Numbered from the stretch's first letter, positions 6,085 to 14,992 are shown. The stretch is DNA of 64,000 nt from Microbacterium sp. SA39 (GCF_000967865.1 NZ_JXRU01000034.1:1-64000), one strand, 5' to 3'. Made by a program: numbers and translations. Notes: generated from the sequence alone by a model not told the origin.

Positions 6085-8412
6085 CTAAACGATCTGGAAG
6101 GTCGCGACGGTCTCCTCGTCGTCGCAGGCGCTGCCGACCCAGAGGCGGAATCGGCCGGGCTCGACCCGACGGATGCCGTCGGTGCCGGTGAACGCGAGAC
6201 GATCGGCGGGAACGTCGAAGGTCACGTGCTCGGCGGCTCCGGCGGCGACGGCCACACGCTGGAAGCCGATCAACTGAGCCACGGGACGGGTGACGCTCGC
6301 CACTTCGTCGTGCGCGTAGAGCTGGACGACGTCGACGCCGTCCCGATCGCCGGTGTTGCGCACCCGCACCGAGACTCGCAGCACCTCGTCCGCGGCCGCG
6401 GTCGCTGCGACCGTGAGGTCGTCGTGCGCGAACGCCGTGTAGGCCAGCCCGAAACCGAACGGTCGAGCGGGCGTCGGGTCGGCGCTCGTCACATCCGCCC
6501 TGCCGCCGAGCACCGGATGCAGATACGAGTAAGGCTGCGCACCGGCCGAGCGGGGCAGCGACACGGGGAGCCGTCCCGAGGGGGACACCCGGCCGCTGAG
6601 CAGGCGGGCGAGCGCGGGGCCGCCCTCCTCGCCGGGGAAGAAGGTCTGCAGCACGGCCGCGGGGCGCGGGGCATCCGCGGCATCCGCCGTGCCCGACGAC
6701 GGAGCGGCGGAGTTCACCGCGCCGAGTCCGACGATCGCACCGACCGCGCCGGTGCGCGGCGGAAGTGCCCAGTCGAGCGCGTACGGACGACCGGTCATCG
6801 AGATCAGGACCACGGGAGTGCCGGTCGCGACGACGGCCTCGACCAGCTCGCGCTGCACGCCGGGAAGGTCGAGCGACTCGACGTCGTTGCCCTCGCCTAC
6901 GGTTCCGCGCCCGAAAAGGCCGGCGCGGTCGCCGACCACGACGATCGCCACATCGGCGGCCTCGGCATCCGAAACGGCCGATGCGAAGCCGCTGCGGTTC
7001 TCGCTCTCCACATCGCTCCCCACGGCATGCGTGATGACGGCATCCGGGAACTCGGCGCGCAGCGCGTCGACGACCGTCGGCAGCTCGATGCCGGCCGGCA
7101 CCTGCGGATGATGCGCGAGCACGTGGTTGACGAAGGAGTAGCAGCCCATCAGAGCCTCGGCGCTGTCGGCGTTCGGGCCGATCACGGCGATGCGCGGACG
7201 GGACGCGCGATCGAGCGGGAGGATGCCGTCGTTGCTCAGCAGCACGACCGATTCCTCGGCGAGCCGGCCCGCGAGCGCCCGATGCGCGGGCGAGTCCAGA
7301 TCGACGGATGCCGGGGGCGTCGAGAAGTCCGCATCGAGAAGGCCGAGCTCCTCCTTCTGCGACAGCACACGGGCGACCGCCTGATCGAGCACGGCCTCCG
7401 GCAGCCGGCCGTCGCGCACCTGCTCGGCGAGCGTCAGGTAGGCGTCGGGGGACGGCAGCTCGACGTCGATGCCCGCGGTGAGCGCGAGGCGCGCGGCATC
7501 CGCGGAATCGGCGGCGACCCGGTGCATGCTGCGCAGGAAGTCGACGGCGAAGTAGTCCGACACGACGACGCCGTCGAAACCCCAGCGCTCGCGCAGCACG
7601 CCGGTGAGATATCGCGGATCGGCGCCGACGGGTACGCCGTCGATGTCGGTGTACGAGTTCATCACGCTGCGCGCGCCGCCCTCCTGCACGGCCATCTGGA
7701 ACGGCGGCAGCAGCACGTCTTCGATCTCGCGCGGTCCCGCGTGCACGGGGGCGTGGTTGCGTCCGGCGCGCGAGGCGGAGTAGCCCACGAAGTGCTTCAA
7801 CGTGGCGTGCACCCCGGTCGACTGGAGGCCGCGCACGTACGCGGTGCCGATCGTGCCGACCACCAGCGGGTCCTCGGCGATGCACTCGTCGACCCGCCCC
7901 CAGCGCGGATCGCGGATCACGTCGAGCACGGGAGCGAGGCCCTGATGGATGCCGAGTGCCCGCATCGACTCGCCGATCGCGGCGCCGACCTCTTCGACGA
8001 GCGCAGGATCGAAGGATGCGCCCCACGCGAGCGGCGTCGGGAACGTGGCCGCCTTCCACGCGGCGAGACCGGTCAGGCACTCCTCGTGCACGATCGCCGG
8101 GATGCCGAGGCGGGTCTCGCGCTGCAGTCGCGCCTGCTCCGCCCACAGCCACTCGGCGCGCTCGATCGGGTCGACAGGGCGCGTACCGTAGACGCGCGTG
8201 AGGTGGCCGATGCCGTGCGCGCTCGCCTCTTCATACCGCGTCGAGCTCTTCTTCTCGCCGGAGAGCGGAGCGACGACCTCGTCGCCCTGATCGACCCAGA
8301 AGCCGACGAGCTGGGACTGCTTCTCCTCGAGCGTCATCTGCGCGAGCAGGGCCTCGACACGATGCGAGAGACGGGGGAGCGGGGTCTGCTGAAGCACGGA
8401 GTTCTCTTTCAT
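6085..8412 (-). CDS. Glycoside hydrolase family 3 beta-glucosidase
   Basis: 775-aa GH3 enzyme that removes terminal beta-linked glucose or xylose from oligosaccharides. Substrate-binding RDPRWGR is near residue 167 and KHF near 206. The nucleophile Asp is in VVVSDYF near 286. An (alpha/beta)6 domain follows, and a fibronectin-III-like domain (VRVRNTGDRDGVDVVQLYA) closes the C-terminus. There is no signal peptide, so it acts in the cytoplasm on imported sugars. ATG 8412 begins the conserved protein; a GTG ten codons upstream falls in an intergenic repeat. It lies downstream of the sugar ABC genes. Confidence 0.93.
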   Translation of the reverse strand: MKENSVLQQTPLPRLSHRVEALLAQMTLEEKQSQLVGFWVDQGDEVVAPLSGEKKSSTRYEEASAHGIGHLTRVYGTRPVDPIERAEWLWAEQARLQRETRLGIPAIVHEECLTGLAAWKAATFPTPLAWGASFDPALVEEVGAAIGESMRALGIHQGLAPVLDVIRDPRWGRVDECIAEDPLVVGTIGTAYVRGLQSTGVHATLKHFVGYSASRAGRNHAPVHAGPREIEDVLLPPFQMAVQEGGARSVMNSYTDIDGVPVGADPRYLTGVLRERWGFDGVVVSDYFAVDFLRSMHRVAADSADAARLALTAGIDVELPSPDAYLTLAEQVRDGRLPEAVLDQAVARVLSQKEELGLLDADFSTPPASVDLDSPAHRALAGRLAEESVVLLSNDGILPLDRASRPRIAVIGPNADSAEALMGCYSFVNHVLAHHPQVPAGIELPTVVDALRAEFPDAVITHAVGSDVESENRSGFASAVSDAEAADVAIVVVGDRAGLFGRGTVGEGNDVESLDLPGVQRELVEAVVATGTPVVLISMTGRPYALDWALPPRTGAVGAIVGLGAVNSAAPSSGTADAADAPRPAAVLQTFFPGEEGGPALARLLSGRVSPSGRLPVSLPRSAGAQPYSYLHPVLGGRADVTSADPTPARPFGFGLAYTAFAHDDLTVAATAAADEVLRVSVRVRNTGDRDGVDVVQLYAHDEVASVTRPVAQLIGFQRVAVAAGAAEHVTFDVPADRLAFTGTDGIRRVEPGRFRLWVGSACDDEETVATFQIV

Positions 8413-8429
8413 CGGTTTCTCTGTTCCAC

Positions 8430-8508
8430 CTTCTGCGGCCACGGCGAACTTCTGCGGCCTGCGTCGCCCGCTCGGGCCGCAGAAGTTGCCATCGGCCGCA
8501 GAAGTTCC
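8430..8508. repeat. Composite inverted repeat made of four CTTCTGCGGCC units
   Basis: Two copies of CTTCTGCGGCC (8430, 8449) face two copies of its reverse complement (8475, 8494). The structure can fold into nested hairpins between the permease gene and the GH3 gene. It may reduce read-through and set lower GH3 expression. Confidence 0.7.
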
Positions 8509-8530
8509 ATCGAGTTCGCGCGCAAGCCGG

Positions 8531-9424
8531 TCATCCCTTGACCGCCCCGGTGAGGCCGCCGACGATGCGCCGTTCGAACAGGCTGAAGAAGATGAGCGCG
8601 GGGATCATCGACAGCGAGGTGAACGCCAGCACCTTCGCGGTGTCGACGGAGTACTGCGAGGCGAAGGACTGCACCCCGAGCGGGAGGGTGAACGCCGCCG
8701 CGTCGTTGAGGATGAACAGCGGCAGCAGGTAGCCGTTCCAGCTGCCGATGAACGCGAGGATGCCGGTCGTGATCACTCCGGGGAGCGAGAGCGGCAGCAC
8801 CATCCGCCAGAAGAAGCCGAGGCGGCTGCATCCGTCGATGAACGCGGCCTCCTGGATCTCGTCCGGGATCGCCCGGAGGAACGGCACCAGGATGATGATG
8901 GTCGTCGGCAGGGCGAACGCGATCTGCGGCAGGATGACGCCGCCGAGCGAGTTCATCAGGCCGAGGTTGCGCACCACGATGTAGAGCGGGGTGATCGCGA
9001 CGGTCAGCGGGAACATCAGCCCCGCGGCGAAGAACGCGTAGAGCACGCCGCGTCCGGCGAACCGGTAGCGGGCCAGCACGTACGCCGCCATCAGGCCGAG
9101 CGCGACGACCCCGATGGTGGTCGCCAGTGCGACGATCAGCGAGTTCAGCACCTGCCGCCAGAAGATGCCGCCGGTGAGCACGTCGAGGTAGTTCGACAGG
9201 ATCCACGGCTGCGGCAGCCCGGCCGGGTCGGTCGTGATCTGCGCGTTCGTGCGGAAGCCGCCGATGATGATGTACAGGATCGGCGCGAGCATGAGCGCGA
9301 CGACGATCAGGGCCACGAAGTAGACCGGGGGGCTCGCCCAGGGCAGTCGTGCACGCGCCGCGCGGCCGCGACCGGTCCGCGGGGTGATGAGTGCGGCAGT
9401 GGCGGTTGTGGCGGTGGCGGTCAT
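8531..9424 (-). CDS. Carbohydrate ABC transporter permease (MalG type)
   Basis: 297-aa inner-membrane permease with six helices. After an Arg-rich cytoplasmic tail the first helix begins near residue 32. The EAA loop that contacts the ATPase is EIQEAAFIDGCSRLGFFWRM near residue 190. The protein ends ERRIVGGLTGAVKG, typical of MalG-like subunits. Its ATG overlaps the stop of the upstream permease (ATGA), so translation is coupled. No ATPase is encoded nearby; such systems usually share an MsiK-type ATPase. Confidence 0.93.
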   Translation of the reverse strand: MTATATTATAALITPRTGRGRAARARLPWASPPVYFVALIVVALMLAPILYIIIGGFRTNAQITTDPAGLPQPWILSNYLDVLTGGIFWRQVLNSLIVALATTIGVVALGLMAAYVLARYRFAGRGVLYAFFAAGLMFPLTVAITPLYIVVRNLGLMNSLGGVILPQIAFALPTTIIILVPFLRAIPDEIQEAAFIDGCSRLGFFWRMVLPLSLPGVITTGILAFIGSWNGYLLPLFILNDAAAFTLPLGVQSFASQYSVDTAKVLAFTSLSMIPALIFFSLFERRIVGGLTGAVKG

Positions 9425-10353
9425 CGCTTGCCCTTCTTCCTTCCGGCGCCGGTGAGCGCACCGTCGGTGTCGCGCTTGAGCACGGCACGCTGGTAGATCA
9501 GCGCCACGACGAGAGAGATCAGGAACAGGACCACGGCGACCGCGTTCCCGTATCCGAAGTTCCCGGCGTTGCGGCCCTCGGACACCATGTAGGTCGCCAT
9601 GGTCGAGGTGCCGGCGGTGGAGGCGATGTACTGCCCCCAGATGATGTAGACGAGGTCGAACAGCTGCAGCGAGCCGATGATCGACAGGAACGCCCAGATG
9701 CGCAGCGTCGGAGCCAGCAGCGGCAGGGTGATCTGCCATTGGATCTGCCAGTACGACGCACCGTCGATCGCCGCTGCCTCGTGCAGCTCCTCGGGGATGC
9801 CCTGGAGGCCGGCGAGGAAGAGGATGACGGCGAAGCCGACGTACTTCCACGTGATGATGGCCATCAGGGTCCAGATCGCGATGCTGGGGTCGGAGAGCCA
9901 GTCGGCGGCCAGGAAGCCGAGCCCGATGTTCTCGAGGAAGGCGTTGAAGGCGCCGCTGGTCTGGAGCATCAGGCTCCAGCCGGTGCCGACCACGACCTCC
10001 GAGATCACATAGGGCACGAAGATCAGCACGCGGATCAGCGACTGTCCCCGCATCCGCCGGTTCAGCAGCAGGGCGAGCAGGATCGCGACCGGGCCCTGCA
10101 GCACCAGCGACATGACGAGGATGACCCCGTTGTGCGCCAGCGCATCGTGGAACAGCGGATCCTGCAGGATCGTGAGGTAGTTCTTGAGGCCGACGAAATC
10201 CGTCGGCGGACCGTATCCCTGCCAGCTGAAGAAGCCGTAGTACGCGGCCATCAGCACGGGGAAGATGACGAAGGCGAGGAAGACGAGCAGGGCGGGCCCG
10301 GCCAGAAGGATCACTTCCAGCCGGGCGAGCGCCTTACGCCTTCGCTGCAGCAT
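9421..10353 (-). CDS. Carbohydrate ABC transporter permease (MalF type)
   Basis: 310-aa inner-membrane permease, partner of the MalG-type subunit. The first helix (LEVILLAGPALLVFLAFVIF) is followed by the usual periplasmic WQGYGPPTDFVGLKNY segment. The EAA loop is ELHEAAAIDGASYWQIQWQI. The start overlaps the end of the binding-protein gene by 20 bases, which is consistent with one mRNA. Confidence 0.93.
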   Translation of the reverse strand: MLQRRRKALARLEVILLAGPALLVFLAFVIFPVLMAAYYGFFSWQGYGPPTDFVGLKNYLTILQDPLFHDALAHNGVILVMSLVLQGPVAILLALLLNRRMRGQSLIRVLIFVPYVISEVVVGTGWSLMLQTSGAFNAFLENIGLGFLAADWLSDPSIAIWTLMAIITWKYVGFAVILFLAGLQGIPEELHEAAAIDGASYWQIQWQITLPLLAPTLRIWAFLSIIGSLQLFDLVYIIWGQYIASTAGTSTMATYMVSEGRNAGNFGYGNAVAVVLFLISLVVALIYQRAVLKRDTDGALTGAGRKKGKR

Positions 10354-11629
10354 CCTTGACAGCCTTGACGATGTCGTCCGGCGTCCCCTGACCTGCGAGC
10401 ATCGTGACGACCGCCACGTTCAGCGCGTTGCCGACGTTCTGGCCGTAGACCGTGTCGAGCCACTGCGACGCGTACGGGGCCGCGTTGTAGGCCTCGAGGA
10501 TCGTCTGCAGGTACGGCTCGGTGACGGCCTCCTGGGCGACGGTATTGACCGGCGGGGCGTTGAACGCCTTGTAGTACGCGGTCTGCACGTCGCTGGTGCC
10601 GAGGTGGTTCAGGAAGTCGACGCACGCGTCCGGAGCATCGACCGAGCACGAGTAGCCGTCGACGCCGCCCATCATGGAACCGGGTTCGCCTTCGCCGCCC
10701 TCGACCTCCGGGAACGGGAACCAGGAGAGATCCGCGAGCGGCTTCTGGTCGGGCGTCAGCGATCCGATCACACCGGGGTTCCAGGCGCCCATGAGTTCCA
10801 TGCCGGCCTGGTGGTTGGCGACGAGGCCGGCGGAGCTGGCCGCGCCCTGCTGCGCCGTCGTGGTCAGGAAGCCGCTGTTGAACGGCTCGGTCGCCGCGAA
10901 TTCCTGCAGGTCCTCACCGGCGCGCACCCAGCACTCGTCGTCGAAGTTCATCTCGTCGGCGGCCTGAGCGAGGGTGTCGGAGCTGCATTCGCGCAGCGCG
11001 AACCAGTAGTACCAGTGCGCGGCGGGCCAGGCGTCCTTCGCGCCGAGGGCGACCGGCTCGACGCCGGCGGCCTTGAGCGCCTCGGTCGCGGTCTCGAGCT
11101 CGTCGATCGTGGTCGGCGTCTCGGTGATGCCCGCCTGATCGAACAGGTCCTGGCTGTAGAAGAGGCCGCCGGGCAGCACGGCGACCGGCATGGCGTAGAT
11201 CTTGTCGTCGAGGCTGTTGGCCGAGTAGGCGGCATCCGGAATCTCTTCGGCCGCGGGTCCCTCGATCGCGTCGGTGAGGTCCTTGAGCTGACCCGCCTTG
11301 ACCATGGCCGCCATCTTGCCGCCGCCGCGCTGCAGGAAGATGTCGGGGGCGTCGCCGGAGTTCAGTGCGGTCTGCAGCTTGCCGTCGAGGTCTTCGTTCT
11401 GGATCGACTGGATCTCGATCGTGACGCCGGGGTTCTCCTTCTCGAAGTCGGCGACCGTCGCCTCCCAGAACTCGACGCCGGGACCGGTGGTGGAGTTGTG
11501 CCAGAGGGTCATGCTGCTGTCGTCGCCGCCGGACCCGCTGCCGGCATCGCCTGCCGTACAGCCGGAGAGTGCGAGCGCTCCGACGGCGAGGACCGCCGCG
11601 GAGGCGAGGGGGAGCCTTCTGCTGTTCAT
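10334..11629 (-). CDS. Extracellular sugar-binding lipoprotein of ABC transporter
   Basis: 431-aa family 1 solute-binding protein that captures oligosaccharide outside the membrane. A lipoprotein signal peptide runs to the lipobox LALSGC near residue 22, followed by a Ser/Gly/Asp linker. The mature part has the fold signature MTLWHNSTTGPGVEFWEATV and aromatic-rich sugar-site segments. ATG 11629 has a GAGGAG site. It is the first gene of the operon under the LacI-type operator; the GH3 gene downstream suggests beta-glucosides or similar. Confidence 0.92.
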   Translation of the reverse strand: MNSRRLPLASAAVLAVGALALSGCTAGDAGSGSGGDDSSMTLWHNSTTGPGVEFWEATVADFEKENPGVTIEIQSIQNEDLDGKLQTALNSGDAPDIFLQRGGGKMAAMVKAGQLKDLTDAIEGPAAEEIPDAAYSANSLDDKIYAMPVAVLPGGLFYSQDLFDQAGITETPTTIDELETATEALKAAGVEPVALGAKDAWPAAHWYYWFALRECSSDTLAQAADEMNFDDECWVRAGEDLQEFAATEPFNSGFLTTTAQQGAASSAGLVANHQAGMELMGAWNPGVIGSLTPDQKPLADLSWFPFPEVEGGEGEPGSMMGGVDGYSCSVDAPDACVDFLNHLGTSDVQTAYYKAFNAPPVNTVAQEAVTEPYLQTILEAYNAAPYASQWLDTVYGQNVGNALNVAVVTMLAGQGTPDDIVKAVKDAAAKA

Positions 11630-11739
11630 GTGATCGTTCTCCTCATCGAGTTGCGCGCCGCGTCTCTGCGGGCGCCCCGGCGGCTCGGGTGAGGGCCGCG
11701 GTGGGATGAGTCTTCTGCCGGGGGCGACGCTCGTCAAAC

Positions 11740-11751
11740 GTTTTCGAAAAC
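11740..11751. promoter_or_regulatory. LacI-family operator (GTTTTCGAAAAC)
   Basis: Perfect 12-bp palindrome with the central CG typical of LacI/GalR operators. It lies in the divergent region, 27 bases before the regulator's -10 box and about 110 bases before the sugar operon. Confidence 0.8.
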
Positions 11752-11777
11752 AGTTTCCATCGCGCGGAACGGGGGAC

Positions 11778-11783
11778 TACGCT
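11778..11783 (+). promoter_or_regulatory. -10 box (TACGCT) of lacI-type gene
   Basis: TACGCT ends eight bases before ATG 11792, so transcription would begin at or within a base or two of the start codon. Confidence 0.5.
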
Positions 11784-11791
11784 GACCAGAC

Positions 11792-12793
11792 ATGAGCGGG
11801 CGGACGACCATCCACGACGTCGCGAAAGCGGCGGGAGTGTCGGTGTCGACCGTCTCGAAGGCCGTCAACGGCCGCTACGGGATCGCGGATGCCACGGTGC
11901 AGCGCGTGCTCGACTCCGTGCGAGAGCTCGGCTACGAATCGAGCCTCGTCGCGAGCAGCATGCGGGCGCGGCGCACGGGAGTCATCGGGGTGCTGTTGGC
12001 GGACTTCGAGCCGTTCAGCGCCGAGATCCTCAAGGGCGTCGGCTCGGCGGTGCATGACACGGCCTTCGACCTCCTGGCGTACAGCGGGTCGCATCACGGT
12101 GCCGGTGACGGATGGGAGCGCCGCTCGCTGAGCCGCCTCTCCGGCACGCTGATCGATGCCGCGATCATGGTCACCCCCACGGTCGTGAACGCTGCCACCG
12201 AGATTCCGGTGGTCGCGATCGACCCGCACACGGGGCGCGCCGATCTGCCGACGGTCGAGTCCGACAGCTTCGGCGGCGCTCTCACCGCGACCCGGCACCT
12301 CATCGAACTCGGTCACCGCCGGATCGGCTTCCTGGCGGGTCGTCCCGATCTGCGCTCGGCCGGTCTTCGCGACGCCGGCTATCGCCGTGCGCTGTCGGAT
12401 GCCGGCATCCCGCTCGATCCGGCGATGGTCGGGGTCGGCCGCTACGAGCTCGAGACCACGCGCGACTCGGCGCGGCTGATGCTGGGCGGACGCTCGCGCC
12501 CGACCGCGGTGTTCGCCGCGAACGACCTCTCCGCGATCGCCGTGATCGAGGTCGCGCAGGACATGGGTCTGCGCGTGCCCGAGGACCTCTCGGTCATCGG
12601 CTTCGACGACGTGCCGGAGGCCTCGCGGCGCGCGCTTCCGCTGACCACGATCCAGCAGCCGATGCGGCGGCTCGGCGCCGTGGCGGCCGACATGGTGTTC
12701 ACCCTGCTCGAGGGGCGCGAGATCGACGAGATGCACGTGACCCTGCCCACCCGGCTCGTGGTCAGGGCGACGACGGCGCCGCCGGCGGGGTGA
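11792..12793 (+). CDS. LacI family transcriptional regulator of the beta-glucoside genes
   Basis: 333-aa repressor. The N-terminal helix-turn-helix and hinge (TIHDVAKAAGVSVSTVSKAV; then YGIADATVQRVLDSVRELGY) are followed by the periplasmic-binding-like sugar domain with VIGVLLADFEPFSAEILKG near 68 and GFDDVPEASRRALPLTTI near 270. It is divergent from the sugar ABC operon with a perfect operator between, so it very probably represses both and is released by an imported sugar. The gene appears leaderless. Confidence 0.93.
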   Translation: MSGRTTIHDVAKAAGVSVSTVSKAVNGRYGIADATVQRVLDSVRELGYESSLVASSMRARRTGVIGVLLADFEPFSAEILKGVGSAVHDTAFDLLAYSGSHHGAGDGWERRSLSRLSGTLIDAAIMVTPTVVNAATEIPVVAIDPHTGRADLPTVESDSFGGALTATRHLIELGHRRIGFLAGRPDLRSAGLRDAGYRRALSDAGIPLDPAMVGVGRYELETTRDSARLMLGGRSRPTAVFAANDLSAIAVIEVAQDMGLRVPEDLSVIGFDDVPEASRRALPLTTIQQPMRRLGAVAADMVFTLLEGREIDEMHVTLPTRLVVRATTAPPAG

Positions 12794-12809
12794 GCGCCCG
12801 CACGTGTTG

Positions 12810-12893
12810 CGCTCGGGAGGGGATCTGCAGTGCGGAGGAGGGGATCCGCGGGATCGGCCCTCCGAAGCGCAGATCTCCTCCGCAGTGCGCGGC
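12810..12893. repeat. Long inverted repeat, copy 2 of the element at 5967
   Basis: The right half (12858-12890) matches the right arm of the 5967-6045 element at nearly every base. The left arm is more degenerate. It sits between the convergent ends of the lacI-type and paaX-type genes. Confidence 0.7.
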
Positions 12894-13736
12894 TCAGCGG
12901 GACCGGACGACCGCCCGCACATGCTGCCACGCCGGCTCGGCCAGCGCGGCAGACAGCCGCGCGAACTCGTCGAAGCTGCGTCGCCCCGGCCAGTCGTCCG
13001 GCAGCATCGACGGCGGCAGGCCCGGATCCGTGTACGGCAGCACGCGCCAGCTGTCGATGAGGTGCACGTAGGCCGCGAACGGCTCGGACGGGAGAGTGGC
13101 GAGCGAGTCTTGGAACGCGAGATGCTCGGCCCGTAGCGCCTCGAGGTCCCACCATCCGGCGGCGGCCTCGACCATCGGCACCGGCGGCACCGGTGCCGAT
13201 GCCTGGAACACGGTCACCCAGCGCCGCGCGTCGAGTTCGTCGAGGATCTCGAGCACCTCGTCCTGCAGGTGACCGGGGCAGATCCACAGCGCGGGCGAGA
13301 CGACGCCGGCCCCGATCCACTGCAGACGTCGGCGCAGCTGGTGGCGGATGCTGCGCGCGCTCTCCGGGATCGAGAACGAGACGAGACACCAGGGGTCGGC
13401 ATCCGTCATCTCCCGCATCGCGAAGATGCGGCGGTCTCCGCGTTCCAGCATCCCGATGGCGGCAGCGTTCAGGCGGTAGCCGATGCCGTCGGAGCGCTCG
13501 GCGAGCAGCAGGCCCTTCTGCTTGAGGCGGGTGATGCCCGTGCGGGCCTGGGCGGGAGGAATGCCGAGATCGCCGGCGAGCGTCACCAGGTCGGCGGCGG
13601 AGATCCAGCCGCCGAGGGGGCGCAGGAAGAGGCCGATGAGCGTGCGCAGCAGCGAGGCCGTGCTCCCGGGGCGCGCCTCGATGTCGTCGAGCACGGGCCC
13701 CTGGGTCCCTGAGCCTGTCGAAGGGTCACCGCGCAT
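12894..13736 (-). CDS. PaaX family transcriptional regulator of the kyn operon
   Basis: 280-aa regulator. After a winged-helix domain (WISAADLVTLAGDLGIPPAQ then RTGITRLKQKGLL, about residues 43-80), the PaaX central domain and C-terminal helices (WDLEALRAEHLAFQ and LIDSWRVLPYTDPGLPPSML) follow. PaaX repressors respond to acyl-CoA or related aromatic metabolites. It overlaps the kynU stop by 11 bases. The first dozen residues (GDPSTGSGTQGP) are encoded by a family-B repeat, so the ancestral start probably lay further in, near VLDDIEARPG. Confidence 0.87.
   Translation of the reverse strand: MRGDPSTGSGTQGPVLDDIEARPGSTASLLRTLIGLFLRPLGGWISAADLVTLAGDLGIPPAQARTGITRLKQKGLLLAERSDGIGYRLNAAAIGMLERGDRRIFAMREMTDADPWCLVSFSIPESARSIRHQLRRRLQWIGAGVVSPALWICPGHLQDEVLEILDELDARRWVTVFQASAPVPPVPMVEAAAGWWDLEALRAEHLAFQDSLATLPSEPFAAYVHLIDSWRVLPYTDPGLPPSMLPDDWPGRRSFDEFARLSAALAEPAWQHVRAVVRSR
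13703..13727. repeat. Family-B interspersed repeat at the kynU/paaX junction
   Basis: Contains CCCTGAGCCTGTCGAAGGG. It covers the kynU stop and encodes the N-terminal PSTGSGTQG of the PaaX-type protein. Confidence 0.75.
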
Positions 13737-14991
13737 GGGACTCCAGCGCATCGCGCACGGCGAGGATGCCGGTGACCGTCTCGACGTGCGACGTGCTCAG
13801 CGGGGACAGGCCGAGGCGGATGCCGTCGGGGAAGCGGAAGTCGGGGATGACGCCGTCCGCCCAGAGTCGCTGCGTCACCTCGCGGAAGTCGGGGTGTCCG
13901 ATCGTGACGTGGCTGCCGCGGAGTTCCGCGTCGCGCGGACTCAGCAGGCGCACTCCGAGCGGCGCGAGCACCTCGTCGTAGCCACGGATCGCGAGTGCGG
14001 TGAGCGAAGCCGACTTCGCTCGCACACCGTCGATCGTGGCCTGCTCGATGAGGTCCAGCATCCCCTGCATCGCCAACATCGACGTCACAGGCGGGGTGCC
14101 GCTGAGCAGCTGGCGGATGTCGCCGGCGGGGGCGTACTCCGAGCCCATCGCGAAGATGTCGGCCGCGCTCCACCACCCCTGGATCGGCTGCCGCAGCAGA
14201 CCCTGCAGGTCGCGGCGGAGGTAGGCGAAGGCGGGGGAGCCCGGGCCGCCGTTCAGGTATTTGTAGGTGCAGCCGACGGCCAGGTCGACGCCCCACTGGT
14301 CGAGCTGCATCGGCACGACGCCCGCGGAATGGCAGAGGTCCCACATCATCAGTGCGCCCGACGCGTGCACGGCGGCGGTGATGCCCGGCATGTCGGCAAG
14401 GGCTCCGGAGCGATAGTCGACGTGGCTCAGGGAGACGAGGGCGGTGCGTTCGGAGAGGACGGCTTCGACGTCGGCGATCGTCACGCCGTGCACCGGGTCG
14501 GGCTCGAGCCAGCGCACCGTCATGCCGGTCTCGGCGGCGACGCCCTCGGCGACGAAGCGGTCGGTGGGGAAGTTGCCCGTCTCCATCACGAGTTCGGTGC
14601 GCCCGGCCGCTGCCGCGCCGGGTCCCTGAGCCTGTCGAAGGGCCGCGCGCATCAGCTTGTAGATGAGCACGCTGGTCGAATCGGCGACGACGGTCTGGCC
14701 GGCCGCGGCCCCGAGCGCCACCCGACCGATGCGGTCGCCGAGCTCCATCGGCAGTGCCATCCACTGCTCGTCCCACGAGCGGATGAGTCGCGTCCCCCAG
14801 TCCTCGCGCACGAAGGCGGCGAGCTTCTCGGGGGTGTCGCGCAGCGGCCGGCCGAGCGAGTTGCCGTCGAGGTAGGCCGTGACACCCGGCGCCGGCAGGA
14901 ACGCGTCGAGGTGTGCGCCGAGCGGATCGGCGGCGTCGAGGGCGCGGGCGTCGTCGAGGAGGCGGGTGGAGGAGAGGCGGGTGTCGGTCAT
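13726..14991 (-). CDS. kynU: Kynureninase
   Basis: 421-aa PLP enzyme that cleaves kynurenine to anthranilate and alanine. Family landmarks are YLDGNSLGRPL near residue 40, METGNFPTDRF near 136, HVDYRSGAL, WDLCHSAGVVP near 217, and the PLP lysine in CTYKYLNGGPGSPAF (Lys near 244). Residues 118-124 (LRQAQGP) are encoded by an in-frame family-B repeat within a helix-loop region that normally has no such insert. It starts one base after the stop of the amidohydrolase gene. Confidence 0.95.
   Translation of the reverse strand: MTDTRLSSTRLLDDARALDAADPLGAHLDAFLPAPGVTAYLDGNSLGRPLRDTPEKLAAFVREDWGTRLIRSWDEQWMALPMELGDRIGRVALGAAAGQTVVADSTSVLIYKLMRAALRQAQGPGAAAAGRTELVMETGNFPTDRFVAEGVAAETGMTVRWLEPDPVHGVTIADVEAVLSERTALVSLSHVDYRSGALADMPGITAAVHASGALMMWDLCHSAGVVPMQLDQWGVDLAVGCTYKYLNGGPGSPAFAYLRRDLQGLLRQPIQGWWSAADIFAMGSEYAPAGDIRQLLSGTPPVTSMLAMQGMLDLIEQATIDGVRAKSASLTALAIRGYDEVLAPLGVRLLSPRDAELRGSHVTIGHPDFREVTQRLWADGVIPDFRFPDGIRLGLSPLSTSHVETVTGILAVRDALESHAR
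14620..14642. repeat. Family-B repeat inside kynU
   Basis: GGTCCCTGAGCCTGTCGAAG within the coding sequence, read on the minus strand as LRQAQGP. The frame is kept. Confidence 0.75.
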
Positions 14992-14992
14992 G

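Noticed and set aside
6053..8152. 699-codon Arg-rich frame overlapping the GH3 gene on the same strand
   Set aside because: Composition is that of an out-of-frame GC-rich gene, while the GH3 frame has all catalytic motifs.
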